Counted from the first letter of the stretch, positions 1-9,048 are shown. The stretch: 64,000 nt of DNA from Hydrocarboniphaga sp. (GCF_028291725.1 NZ_JAQGNT010000002.1:1-64000), one strand, 5' to 3'. The notes: a model not told the origin generated them from the letters alone. Made by a program: numbers and translations.

Positions 1-64
1 GTCCATTGATGAAACTCCTCTGCGTTTGCTTGGCGGCTCACGCTCCGGAGTTTCATTGATGGAC
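1..64. repeat. Imperfect inverted repeat next to the broken end of cas3
   Basis: Bases 1-18 and 47-64 are reverse complements at 16 of 18 positions, enclosing 28 bases. The arms begin GTCCATTGATGA and end TTCATTGATGGAC. No reading frame across them resembles Cas3, although Cas3 homology begins about 70 bases downstream. It could be the end of a small palindromic mobile element or part of a longer insertion continuing outside the window. The identity is unknown. Confidence 0.5.
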
Positions 65-92
65 CGCCCGATACGTCGAACGTCTACTGCCT

Positions 93-109
93 CCCCGGCA
101 GAGCCGGGG
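93..109. repeat. Perfect GC hairpin, REP-like
   Basis: CCCCGGC-AGA-GCCGGGG forms a perfect 7-bp stem with a 3-base loop, followed by a G and TCTCCC rather than a T-run. It sits between the inverted repeat at 1-64 and the first Cas3-like codons near 130-157. It resembles short palindromic extragenic elements, but no other copy was noticed in the window, so the family is not established. Confidence 0.4.
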
Positions 110-183
110 GGTCTCCCATCGGACTAGAAGGACACAACGCACCGGGCAACGTACCTCGCCGTTCGCTCGTCATCTGCAACACG

Positions 184-1986
184 GTGGATCGCGTCACCTC
201 CGTCTTCGACGCATTGTTTCGAAAGCAGGAAGAGGGAGAGCTTCAAGGCGTTGACGTGGTTTTGCTCCATTCCCGGTTTCGGCCAGCGGATCGAAATTCT
301 CAGACAGCCCGACTGAAGCCGAAGTATCTTGAGAAGTATCCCAACGGGCAGATCGTCGTTTCCACGCAAGTCATCGAAGCCGGCGTGGACCTCTCCAGCG
401 GCATTCTCTGGAGTGAAGTCGCTCCGCTCTCGTCCCTAGTGCAACGCCTGGGACGGCTCAACCGCACCGGGGAATTTGGATCGATTGGAACCGCATGCTT
501 CGGGTGGGAACCTGTACCAATCTTTGTCGGCATCGCATTAGAGGCCCCGCCCCCGGCCGAGAAAGCTGAAGAACGCAAGAAGCGTGAAACAAAGAACGAA
601 CGTGCGTATCTTCCATACGACCGGCGCGTCTGCGACGAAGCATGGAACACGCTGCCCGAACTCAACTGTGACGCTTCCCCCGCCGCGCTTGAATCGATCC
701 GCGATGCGATAGAGGCGTCCATCGAACGGTGCCCCTACTCCCTCCAGCGCCACGAGTTGCTGGACTTCTTCGACACCGACAGCAATCTTTCCCTGGGCTA
801 CACGGACGTATCCCCCTTTGTTCGAGGCCTGGACGAAGACACCGACGTTTATGTCCTGTGGCGGGAATGGACGGGCGATCCCAACGACCACTTCAGGGGG
901 GATATTGGACGCGACGAATTGTGCGCGGTGCCAATCGGCCGCCTGACGGGAAAGGACAGCTTTAGCAACTGGCGGCAAGACGGCTGGCTATGGGTCCGGC
1001 AGGAACGCGAAGGAAAAGGCGGGTGGGTTTCAGCCGGGGGGCAGGGGATCTCTCCCGGAGCTACTCTTCTCCTGCGTACCAGCGCGGGAGGCTACGCTTT
1101 GAATCGCGGCTGGACCGGAAAGAGTGACGACAAGCCGGCCGACCTATATCAACCGACCGAGCATCCATCGGATGAAGATCAACTCTCCTGGCTGAACCAC
1201 GGCTGGCGCTCGATTGCCCTCCATGTGCAGGATGTGCGCAACATGCTGCGCGACATCTTCGCGGCTCTGCCCGACGACGGCTTCATCACCTCTGTAGAAA
1301 TGGAGGCCTGCCTTAAGGCCGCACTCTGGCACGACATCGGGAAGAACCATGAGGATTGGAAAAATGCTGCGATCAAGGCGCTAAAAGAGGCCGGAATCGA
1401 GCCTTCCACGAACGACATGCCGCTTGCCAAATTCTCGCTTTTTGATAGTCCCAGGCTCAAGGATGAAGAAGGCAATCAACTGACCGGGGACAAGCTGCGA
1501 CGCGAAGTTTATCGCCTCAGAAACTTGTTCAGTCCCGGCATGGCCCACGAAGTGGCGTCCGCCCTCGCGCTGCGGCAGCGGCACATTCAAACCGCCGGCC
1601 ATCTGCGCTCACTGGCTCCGGAGACGAAAGAGGACTACTTAGCTCAACTCCTTGCCGAATACCTCGTGATGAGCCACCACGGACAGGTCCGGAAGGTGCT
1701 GCGGGACGAAATCCCCAGGAATCCGAAGGAGGAGAAAGCCGCGGACACCGTGCGCGGTGTGACGGAAGGCGACCCGCTTCCGGCTATCACAGTCGAGGGC
1801 GAGGAAATCGGATGCGAAGCGCTAGCCGTGGATTGCCGCCGGATGGGGCGCGGGGCGGACGGCTGCGAAAGTTACACGCGCGGGGTTCTTCACTTGCTCG
1901 ATCATTTCGGCCCTTTCCGTCTTGCCTACCTTGAGGCCTTGCTTCGCGCAGCCGACGCTCAGGCGTCAAAGGACGTAGCGCTGTGA
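184..1986 (+). CDS. cas3: Cas3 helicase/HD nuclease, type I-G, C-terminal part only
   Basis: Cas3 is the helicase-nuclease that shreds DNA recruited by Cascade. The visible protein (600 aa from the first GTG) starts in the second RecA-like domain: an LVICNTVDR motif reads in frame just upstream (from about 157). It is followed by STQVIEAGVDLS (motif V) and QRLGRLNR (motif VI, residues 87-94). The HD nuclease domain is C-terminal, as in type I-U/I-G: H347, H383-D384 in WHDIGK, and H498-H499. The first RecA domain with Walker A and DEAH is missing. Upstream in this frame are two stops at 7-12 and palindromic DNA, so the gene is broken or split by an insertion outside the window. Its stop overlaps the next start by 4 nt. 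Confidence 0.85.
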   Translation: MDRVTSVFDALFRKQEEGELQGVDVVLLHSRFRPADRNSQTARLKPKYLEKYPNGQIVVSTQVIEAGVDLSSGILWSEVAPLSSLVQRLGRLNRTGEFGSIGTACFGWEPVPIFVGIALEAPPPAEKAEERKKRETKNERAYLPYDRRVCDEAWNTLPELNCDASPAALESIRDAIEASIERCPYSLQRHELLDFFDTDSNLSLGYTDVSPFVRGLDEDTDVYVLWREWTGDPNDHFRGDIGRDELCAVPIGRLTGKDSFSNWRQDGWLWVRQEREGKGGWVSAGGQGISPGATLLLRTSAGGYALNRGWTGKSDDKPADLYQPTEHPSDEDQLSWLNHGWRSIALHVQDVRNMLRDIFAALPDDGFITSVEMEACLKAALWHDIGKNHEDWKNAAIKALKEAGIEPSTNDMPLAKFSLFDSPRLKDEEGNQLTGDKLRREVYRLRNLFSPGMAHEVASALALRQRHIQTAGHLRSLAPETKEDYLAQLLAEYLVMSHHGQVRKVLRDEIPRNPKEEKAADTVRGVTEGDPLPAITVEGEEIGCEALAVDCRRMGRGADGCESYTRGVLHLLDHFGPFRLAYLEALLRAADAQASKDVAL

Positions 1987-3149
1987 ATTATCGTGCCTTG
2001 GTTGAATCCATAGTTGCCTTGCATCAAGAGTCAAGCGGCCAGGCCGCGCTTGCCGTGAATCGGTGGCTCATCCTGCGCAATTGGATGATTGGCGCGCATC
2101 TGGTCGAATTTGAACAAAAAGGCGAAGACCGGGCCAAGTACGGAGCGAAGCTACTGGCGCAACTCGCTCACGACCTGAAGCATCGGTCTGTTTCCGGGAG
2201 CAGCGCCGAGATGCTGGGACGCATGCGGCTTTTCTATCGCGCCTTTCCCCAACTGCGCGCACAGATTCCGTCATCGGTGATGACGGAATCCGGCATCGTG
2301 CTTGTCCCGCCGGTCGGGCCGGACATTCTGTCACCGGCGATGACGAATTCTGCACCCGGACAGCCCCGTCCCTTGGTTGCCGAAAACATCCTGCGGCTCT
2401 CCTGGACTCACTGGATCGAGCTACTGCATCTCGACGACCCGTGGAAGCGCGCCTTTTACGAGAATGAATGCCTCAAGGGCAACTGGTCGGTGCGCCAACT
2501 TCAGCGCCAGATCGGCTCGCTCCTCTACGAGCGCACGGCCCTCTCCACGGACAAAACCGCCGTCATAGACCGGGCGCGGCAGCAGTCCACCGAAACACCC
2601 TCGCGAATGGCCGACCTGATTCGCGACCCTTACGTGCTGGAGTTCGTGGGCTTGGCGGAACGTCCCAGCTATACCGAAAACGAGCTCGAATCAGCGTTGC
2701 TCGATCATCTCCAGAAATTCCTGCTCGAACTCGGCGCCGGCTTCTGCTTCGAGGCGCGGCAAAAACGCATTACGGTCGGCAACGAGCACGACTACATCGA
2801 TCTCGTTTTCTATCACCGTCGTTTACGTTGCCACCTCTTGATCGATCTCAAGGTACGCGTGTTCAAACACGGCGACGCTGGCCAGATGAACTTCTACCTC
2901 AACTACTGGAAGACGAACGAAGTCGGCGAAGGCGACAACCCGCCCGTCGGCCTGCTGCTGTGCAGCGCCAAGGATGCGACCAAGGTTGAATACGCAACGG
3001 CGGGCATGGATCAGCAACTCTTCGTTTCAAGATACTTGGTAGCTCTGCCCTCCACCGAACAACTGCGCAGCTTTGTCGAGGCCGATCGCGCCGCGCTTGA
3101 GTCTGTCAGGACAGCGCGACACGACGCGAAAGGCGAGGATAGTCCATGA
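1983..3149 (+). CDS. DUF1016/YhcG-family PD-(D/E)XK nuclease embedded in the cas operon
   Basis: 388 aa, GTG start overlapping the cas3 stop (GTGA) with AAAGGA upstream. It ends in ATGA overlap with csx17, so it is translationally coupled on both sides. The N-terminal half is helical (RMRLFYRAFPQL, then LSWTHWIELL and WKRAFYENE), typical of DUF1016_N. The C-terminal half carries the nuclease core: FCFEARQKRITVGNEHDYIDLVFYHRRL, then LLIDLKV, i.e. a D...(D)xK arrangement, followed by QMNFYLNYW. The family is widespread near restriction and defence genes and is thought to be a DNA endonuclease. It is not a standard component of type I-G. Bases 2265-2350 add two small palindromes in the interdomain linker. 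Function in the CRISPR operon is an inference from coupling. Confidence 0.85.
   Translation: MNYRALVESIVALHQESSGQAALAVNRWLILRNWMIGAHLVEFEQKGEDRAKYGAKLLAQLAHDLKHRSVSGSSAEMLGRMRLFYRAFPQLRAQIPSSVMTESGIVLVPPVGPDILSPAMTNSAPGQPRPLVAENILRLSWTHWIELLHLDDPWKRAFYENECLKGNWSVRQLQRQIGSLLYERTALSTDKTAVIDRARQQSTETPSRMADLIRDPYVLEFVGLAERPSYTENELESALLDHLQKFLLELGAGFCFEARQKRITVGNEHDYIDLVFYHRRLRCHLLIDLKVRVFKHGDAGQMNFYLNYWKTNEVGEGDNPPVGLLLCSAKDATKVEYATAGMDQQLFVSRYLVALPSTEQLRSFVEADRAALESVRTARHDAKGEDSP
2265..2350. repeat. Two degenerate palindromic repeats inside the DUF1016 linker
   Basis: 2265-2289 is a perfect hairpin (ATTCCGTCATC-GGT and its reverse complement). A diverged copy lies at 2325-2350, matching about 21 of 26 positions. 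Both are read in frame as IPSSVMTES and ILSPAMTNS in the segment between the helical and nuclease domains, and many differences fall at third codon positions or give similar residues. Confidence 0.6.
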
Positions 3150-5716
3150 ACACAATTGCCATTCCGGGCTGCCGGCACGACATCCTTGGGCACAACCTGA
3201 AGGCAATCGGTCTTCTGCGCGTGCTCGCCAGTTGCGCTGAGCCGGAACATTGTGATCCTGAAGCGGAAGGCTGGTGGGATTTTGGCAATGCCTGCTTCCA
3301 TCTGCGCTCAGCGAAGTATCCAGATGAGGCTGCGCTAACCCGGTTTTTCGCAGATCACTATCGGCCGACTCCGATTTTCTCACCATGGAATACCGGTGGA
3401 GGACTGGACGAGAAACAAGAGGTTGTAGTCACGTTCTCCAAGCTCAAGACCGATAAGAAGGGTGGTCCCAAGCTCGGAAAGCCAACCAAAAAGGAAACGG
3501 ACACACTTGTTTACTTCGTCTTTCGGAACAGACGTACCTTGCGGGCAGCAGGACTGAAAGCTCGGGAGAAGATAAAGGCGCTACGAAAAAAAGTGCCATC
3601 CAAGGGCGAATTTTCGTTTGTCCTAAAAAAAGGAGAACTCGAACCGACATTCGCCAAATCCATGGACGAAGTAACGACTCGAACCCAAGTCAAGACTTCC
3701 GGCGAAAAGGCCACAATCGCGGTCGTTCAGAGCACGATGGCATCGCATGGTGACATCATCAAAGCGATTGTCGCTGGGCGCCACTTCTTTGCGGACTTCC
3801 AGGTGGCGGAGACTTCAGCGCGCACAAGGGAGCTTCTTGAATCGTTTCGAGACGAACTACCGGAACTGGGTGCTCTTGCAATGGACGCCGTTCTGACATC
3901 TCGAACGACTCGTGCCAGTGACAATCCGCTTTTTCTGAGGCGTGGTGAAGCGGGAAATAGCGAGATTTTCCGTGGCTTCTGGAGCTACTTCTTGTCGTTC
4001 AAAGATAAGCCTGCGGACTTGGTCAGGGCCTCGCTTTTCCCGCAGCAGTCCAGCCTTTGGGATAAGGAGAAATCCCCTGGCACGCCTTTCTTTCCCGATG
4101 CCATAAAAACGTACAACAACGGCCTGGGGTGGGTAGTGGATAGCTTTCCATTCAACGCGCTCGACTATCTTCTGGCCGTCGAAGGAGCGCTCGCCTTGCG
4201 GGGAGCAGCGTCGCGTGCACTGGCAGCCAACAGCCGGCGATTCGCAGCGTTTCCTTTCGTCTTCGACTCGGGCGAGGATCTCGTAGACGACAGCAACGAG
4301 GTGAAGGGTACGGCTTCCTCCATCTGGCTGCCGCTGTGGGATCGCCCGGCCACTTTTGCGGAACTGTCATCATTCATTTGCGACGCTCAGGCACGACTGC
4401 CCGGAAAGGAAGCTCGATTCTCCGCCGAATTCGCGCGCGCCTTGCGTGCCCAGGGCGTAGACGCCGGCTTTTCAGGCTGGCAGGAGTTCCGCTTCAAGAT
4501 GAAGGCGAGCCGCGTACCGTGGGTGTGTACCGGGCGCTACCTGGGCGCTACTTCCGACCGGCACTCAATACCCCTCAACGATGCGCTGGCGCCGCTGGAT
4601 GAAAGCGGATTTCTCGATCAATTTGAACCGCAATACAAAGGGAGCAAGATCGATTCGCGCAGCCCTCATCCGATTCGAGCATCGATCGGCGCGGCCATCG
4701 AAGATGCCGTTGTTCAGCCGACACCGGACAATGCGATGGAAATACTTCTCAGGCTCTACCCGGCCTGCGGGAAACTGGCGCAATCTAAATCGTTTCGTGA
4801 AACGCTCCGCCAGCGCGCCACCTTCTTCGCCCCACTGCCAATGAAGCAGTGGGAAGACTTATTGGATGGATTCGATACATCGGAATTCAGGATCGCCCGA
4901 GCGTTGGCTTCCATTGCAGGATTTTCCAAGCAGTCAAATGGCAAATTCTCAAAAGCGCAGCCCTTCCTGGGCTCGCTGTTGCCATTGAACCTTGAATACG
5001 GGCACTGCCGGCTTGAAGAGAATTCCAAGCAGGCTGTCTGGAGCGGCGCCGACCTTTGCCACGACCTCGCCCGCGTGCTGTCGCGGCGCTATCTCGATTC
5101 GCTCGATGATGTGCGCCCAGCACTCCTGGCGCCTCGTTCGGCTCCATTGCACGACATCCTCGCGTTTTTGAACGGCGGACTCGATGACTATCGCATCGCA
5201 CGCTGGACCGAGGCGCTGAGTCTTGTCGGCTGGCATTTCGAACATGGGGAAGGAAATCCCCATTCTTCTCCCCACAATGAGGACAAATCACCAGAAGACG
5301 AGCGGCAGAACTTCCCGGCCATTCCTCTCCCGTACGCTGCACTTCGTGCGCTGCTCGAAATAGAGTGCGAACGACAAGGAGCGGATGCTTCGTTGTGGAA
5401 GAAGCGCCGTTCCAACCGCCCGATTGCCCTGCTGTGCCAGCGCGCGCCGTCGTCGCTAGCGCTTACCGTTGAAGACGCTCTCCGCTGGCTAGCGATCTGG
5501 GGTGTCCCGAACTGTTGGGGCGAACCCGCCCGCCTTGAAAAGCGTCGCCTAGGTGGGCGAGACCTCATCCGCGCCGATCAACGCGAACTCAAATTCGGCG
5601 AAGCCCAATCGCGCCTCGTCACCCGCCTTGCCGCCGCCGTTCTCATCCCACTCGATTGGCGTGATCGCGGGAAGCTCTACCGTGCTGTCACCCTTCCACA
5701 ATCCGTCAAACACTGA
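3146..5716 (+). CDS. csx17: Csx17, large subunit of type I-G Cascade
   Basis: 856 aa. Csx17 is the signature large protein of subtype I-U/I-G and takes the Cas8 position in the effector complex. Family features at the N-terminus are a conserved GC...GHNLKAIGLLRVL segment, then GWWDFGNACFHL and FFADHYRPTPIFSPW. The rest has no recognisable enzymatic motif, as expected. The ATG overlaps the DUF1016 stop (ATGA) with an AGGA ribosome site at about 3136. It is followed after 20 bases by csb1. Base composition is visibly less GC-rich than the flagellar region, with A-runs near 3590 and 3630, fitting a transferred island. Confidence 0.92.
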   Translation: MNTIAIPGCRHDILGHNLKAIGLLRVLASCAEPEHCDPEAEGWWDFGNACFHLRSAKYPDEAALTRFFADHYRPTPIFSPWNTGGGLDEKQEVVVTFSKLKTDKKGGPKLGKPTKKETDTLVYFVFRNRRTLRAAGLKAREKIKALRKKVPSKGEFSFVLKKGELEPTFAKSMDEVTTRTQVKTSGEKATIAVVQSTMASHGDIIKAIVAGRHFFADFQVAETSARTRELLESFRDELPELGALAMDAVLTSRTTRASDNPLFLRRGEAGNSEIFRGFWSYFLSFKDKPADLVRASLFPQQSSLWDKEKSPGTPFFPDAIKTYNNGLGWVVDSFPFNALDYLLAVEGALALRGAASRALAANSRRFAAFPFVFDSGEDLVDDSNEVKGTASSIWLPLWDRPATFAELSSFICDAQARLPGKEARFSAEFARALRAQGVDAGFSGWQEFRFKMKASRVPWVCTGRYLGATSDRHSIPLNDALAPLDESGFLDQFEPQYKGSKIDSRSPHPIRASIGAAIEDAVVQPTPDNAMEILLRLYPACGKLAQSKSFRETLRQRATFFAPLPMKQWEDLLDGFDTSEFRIARALASIAGFSKQSNGKFSKAQPFLGSLLPLNLEYGHCRLEENSKQAVWSGADLCHDLARVLSRRYLDSLDDVRPALLAPRSAPLHDILAFLNGGLDDYRIARWTEALSLVGWHFEHGEGNPHSSPHNEDKSPEDERQNFPAIPLPYAALRALLEIECERQGADASLWKKRRSNRPIALLCQRAPSSLALTVEDALRWLAIWGVPNCWGEPARLEKRRLGGRDLIRADQRELKFGEAQSRLVTRLAAAVLIPLDWRDRGKLYRAVTLPQSVKH

Positions 5717-5736
5717 AATCAAAAGAAGGAACTCCC

Positions 5737-6870
5737 ATGAGCAACAACACCTCAACTGGCATTTCGCTGCTTGAATTCGACGACTTCACGGTTCCCGCCG
5801 GCTGCCGGCGAATTTTCATCACCGCCGAACTGGAACCTTCAAATGGCGATCCACGTATCCAGCCCACGGGCTTCCCCGACATTGGCCCAGTGATGTATCC
5901 CGATCCGTCGGGGCAACACGGACTCATCTGCCTGGTCGAATCAGAAGCCTCTATGGCCAATCGACTAGAGGATGTGTGCCTTTCCGATAAATACACGGGC
6001 GCACTCAAACCCGCGCTGGGGGGATTGCCGTATATCAAGCTGACGGAGAATGGTGAAGCCAACGGAGTCTTCAAGACGAGTTCCTCAATTGACGGGCACC
6101 GCTTTGCGTCGGAATACATCATGGGCGCGAAAGGCCGCGTCGATGGAATAGGAAGCAGCGCGGAAATGAAGTCGTTTCAGGCGCCAGCCAACCAGAACAG
6201 GGAAATGGTCGAGTTGGTGAAGGCCCGATTGGGAATGCCAGCGGGCGACACCTGTCCGGCTGCCAACGTCCCAGAGATTTTCCGCCTGGCGATGGAATAC
6301 GACCCGCTGTCGCTGATTCATGGCTTCCAGATTTCCGTCAAGAATAAGCTGACCTTTGTTGGTTTGCGATCACCGCGCGCCTTGACCGCGAGCATTGTCG
6401 GTTTGAATTGCGAACGAGTGAGTGTTCCCGGCATTCGCTTCGATCCGATTGGAACCGGTGACGCTGGCCAAGCCATCTTCCAAAAGCAGCGCATCACGGC
6501 CAAGACAATCGAGGCTCGCTTTTCCATTGATGTTGGTCTGCTTGCCTCGCTGCGCCTTGACACTCCACAGAATGGGATTCCAGGTCAACGCCAAAACGCG
6601 AGGTTTCAACTCTTGCTGGCCATTGCGCTGTGGAAGGTAGCCGTGTTCCTCGATCTCTTGCGGATTGAACTGAGCTTGCGGTCTGAATGCAAGCTGCGGT
6701 TGAAAGATAAGGCACAACCGCAGTTCAAGGCAGAAGGTGGATCTCCTACCGCAAGCGGCGACTTTCCGTATTCCTCTATCGCAAACGGCTCTCTCACGAG
6801 AGAAGGCGGATTGATTGCAGGTGCGCAACTGCCTGCCGGCCGGCATCCGCTCGTTCTGGCGTTTGCCTGA
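5737..6870 (+). CDS. csb1: Csb1 (Cas7-type backbone protein, GSU0053 family), type I-G
   Basis: 377 aa. It belongs to the RAMP Cas7 group that forms the helical backbone along the crRNA. The diagnostic stretch is the N-terminal LVESEASMANRLEDVCL segment and the following GVFKTSSSIDGHRFASEYI, close to Csb1 of other I-U loci. It starts 20 bases after csx17 with a GAAGGA ribosome site. It ends 6 bases before csb2, so all are one transcript. Confidence 0.92.
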   Translation: MSNNTSTGISLLEFDDFTVPAGCRRIFITAELEPSNGDPRIQPTGFPDIGPVMYPDPSGQHGLICLVESEASMANRLEDVCLSDKYTGALKPALGGLPYIKLTENGEANGVFKTSSSIDGHRFASEYIMGAKGRVDGIGSSAEMKSFQAPANQNREMVELVKARLGMPAGDTCPAANVPEIFRLAMEYDPLSLIHGFQISVKNKLTFVGLRSPRALTASIVGLNCERVSVPGIRFDPIGTGDAGQAIFQKQRITAKTIEARFSIDVGLLASLRLDTPQNGIPGQRQNARFQLLLAIALWKVAVFLDLLRIELSLRSECKLRLKDKAQPQFKAEGGSPTASGDFPYSSIANGSLTREGGLIAGAQLPAGRHPLVLAFA

Positions 6871-6876
6871 ATCGTC

Positions 6877-8511
6877 ATGCTCACCCTTCGACTCACCTTC
6901 CCCTGGGGCCGCTACTACGCCCATCCTTGGGGACTCAACCCGACGCGGTTGCGCGAAGCCGAATGGCCGCCAAGCTCGTGGCGTTTGCTGCGAGCGCTGA
7001 CCTCCGGCTGGTTCCGTGCGAATAGCGGTCATGCGCCAACGTCAGAGCTGCTCTCGCTTCTCGAAAAGCTGGGGAGAGAATTGCCGGATATCGCCGTCGG
7101 CCCAGTCGCGTTTTCCCAGACGGTTCACTGGCAACCGAATTTCGGGGCGGCGGACAAGGATGCCAGAGCTGCCGCAACCTATAAGCGCACCCGCCACGAA
7201 AACCATTTTGCCGCGACCGCAAGCCCGGTGGTTTTCTGTTGGAAGAATCTCGCGCTTGATGAGCGGCAGCGTTCTCTGCTTGGAGACATCCTCCCGCACG
7301 TCAGCTACTTCGGCCGTGCAGAATCACTGTGCAATCTGGAACTGACGGATGGCGACAACTTTCCCGGTGTCGGCTGGTGCCGGCCTTGTCTGAGCAATGG
7401 AGAGCCCATCCGCCGCATCGCTGAAAACTGCCGCGATGTGTTCTGCCCCGATCCACGGAACTTCCAGGCGGCTGATCTGTGGTCCCGCCGCTCCCGTCGC
7501 GACGGACTCGATCCTAGCGCCGCGCCGCCCCATCTTGTCGAAGACCTGCTGGCGCACCAGCCCCTGCCCGATGGCGGGCGATGGGTATCGTACGAAATGT
7601 CAGCAGGATGGCCAGGCCGATGGGTCGTGCGCATCGCCAAGTCCGCGCGCCCCAAGGCATCACGATCTCCGGCGCCCCGTATCGCTCACTACCTCCGGTT
7701 TTCTCTTCAGTGCCGCATCCCCGTGCCACTCAAGTTCACCGTGCCTCTGGCGGATATGTTCAGAGAGCGCGCACTCGCTCATCATCGGAGCGCCAATAGC
7801 GACAGCAACTCTTTCGCGCTATCAGGACACAACCGGCCGGAAGATGTTGAAGGTGAACACCAGCATGCTTTCTATCTTCCGCTTGGGACGGACCGGGTTC
7901 GTTCGGATTCGCTGAACGAACTTCATGTCTGGTGTCCCTACGGCTTCACCCAGGCTGAAGTCGAAGCCTTGATGCGCGTTCACCGTCTCGATTGGGGAAG
8001 CGGAAAGCATCCCCTCAAACCGGTTCTCATGGCGATTGGCAATACGGTTGCTGAGGGTTGCCCGATTTCCATCGGGCAGAACTCGAGCCGCATCTGGCGC
8101 AACAGTACACCGTTCGTTCCTCCGCGCTACTTCTACACGGGAAATCTGCACGGCGCGAAACTCAAGGCCAAAGACTCGCCGGAACAGCAGCTGGTTCTAT
8201 GCCTACGGCAGGCAGGAATCAACTCGACCGGCGAAATTCGCCGTCTGACACCCAGCGGACAGGCTCAAAAATCCACTCCGCCCATGTCGGACTGGGCTAT
8301 TGTTCGGGCACCGGAAGGCGAAGAAGAAATCTCGACTGGGGGCGTTCTTACCGCGGTCCACGTTCCATCAGCGTCAGCCAAGACAGAAAAGACTCGCCGA
8401 ATTGGCTTGTTCTTCGAGCTTACGTTTGACGCCCCCGTTGCTTTTCCAACGCCTGCTCTAGGCCACTCCTGTCACTACGGGCTCGGCCTGTTCGTCCCTT
8501 GGAACATATGA
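6877..8511 (+). CDS. csb2: Csb2 (Cas5/Cas6-like fusion, GSU0054 family), type I-G
   Basis: 544 aa, starting MLTLRLTFPWGRYYAHPWG, then EWPPSSWRLLRAL, which is the typical Csb2 opening. In subtype I-G this protein combines a Cas5-like N-terminal part with a Cas6-like C-terminal part and is expected to process pre-crRNA and cap the 5' end of the complex. No separate cas6 is present in the window, which supports this. It is the last gene of the effector operon; toxin-antitoxin genes follow. No clear catalytic His can be assigned by eye. Confidence 0.9.
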   Translation: MLTLRLTFPWGRYYAHPWGLNPTRLREAEWPPSSWRLLRALTSGWFRANSGHAPTSELLSLLEKLGRELPDIAVGPVAFSQTVHWQPNFGAADKDARAAATYKRTRHENHFAATASPVVFCWKNLALDERQRSLLGDILPHVSYFGRAESLCNLELTDGDNFPGVGWCRPCLSNGEPIRRIAENCRDVFCPDPRNFQAADLWSRRSRRDGLDPSAAPPHLVEDLLAHQPLPDGGRWVSYEMSAGWPGRWVVRIAKSARPKASRSPAPRIAHYLRFSLQCRIPVPLKFTVPLADMFRERALAHHRSANSDSNSFALSGHNRPEDVEGEHQHAFYLPLGTDRVRSDSLNELHVWCPYGFTQAEVEALMRVHRLDWGSGKHPLKPVLMAIGNTVAEGCPISIGQNSSRIWRNSTPFVPPRYFYTGNLHGAKLKAKDSPEQQLVLCLRQAGINSTGEIRRLTPSGQAQKSTPPMSDWAIVRAPEGEEEISTGGVLTAVHVPSASAKTEKTRRIGLFFELTFDAPVAFPTPALGHSCHYGLGLFVPWNI

Positions 8512-8601
8512 GACCGGTGGGCCGAAGCTGCACTTCAGGCAAACACATTCATCATAACCACTCCAATAAAATCCTTACCAGGTATTACAAGCAGACCAGC
8601 C

Positions 8602-8862
8602 ATGCCCACAACCTTTGTCACCAGCAAAGGACAAGTCACGATCCCCAAGCGCGTTCGCAAGGCTTTGGGGATCACGGCGGGGAGCAAGGTCGAGTTCGAT
8701 CTGGAAGCAGGCAGCGCGCGTATCCGACTGGTGAGAGCGGGCACGCAGTCTTCTATCGAGGCGGTGCCGGCGATCCTGAACTACTCGGGGCCGCGCATCC
8801 CGGTCAGTGAGATGCGGGGCGGTGTTGCAATGAAGAAGGCTGCTTCCCGTGCGCGCCGTTGA
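8602..8862 (+). CDS. AbrB/MazE-family (VapB-type) antitoxin
   Basis: 86 aa with the swapped-hairpin AbrB fold signature at its start: TFVTSKGQVTIPKRVRKALGI, then AGSKVEFDLEAGSARI. The basic tail (MKKAASRARR) would normally contact the toxin. It overlaps the downstream PIN-domain start by 14 nt, the usual vapBC layout. Because that toxin is truncated, this is probably an orphan antitoxin or a regulator left behind. The 90 bases before it, after csb2, hold no gene. Confidence 0.85.
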   Translation: MPTTFVTSKGQVTIPKRVRKALGITAGSKVEFDLEAGSARIRLVRAGTQSSIEAVPAILNYSGPRIPVSEMRGGVAMKKAASRARR

Positions 8863-9010
8863 TACCAAGGTGCTGTCACGCCACTACCGGCAGGATGCCT
8901 CGAAGCAATCACGCGTCGCTACGTCGGTGCTTGCTGCAGTCGACGTGTTTGAACCGAAGACCGTGATGCTGCAACTCGAATGGGTACTGCGCTCGGTTGC
9001 CGAGCAGCCT
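8849..9010 (+). pseudogene. VapC-type PIN toxin remnant (C-terminal half lost)
   Basis: The frame begins MRAVDTKVLSRHYRQD and reaches VFEPKTVMLQLEWVLRSV, matching the first 50-55 residues of VapC PIN domains, including the first acidic residue (D5) and the Glu of LEWVLR. The usual VDTNVL motif reads VDTKVL. After about 9000 the sequence loses homology and the frame merely runs on as a shadow of the opposite-strand gene at 9049-9432. The remaining active-site acids are absent, so it should be inactive. Confidence 0.75.
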
Positions 9011-9048
9011 GCTAACCGGGACATCACGCGGATCGCGGCCGACCCAAA

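Noticed and set aside
1-120. End of a group II intron or insertion sequence
   Set aside because: No domain V-like hairpin with a catalytic triad or transposase is visible; only palindromes are seen, so the element class stays undetermined.
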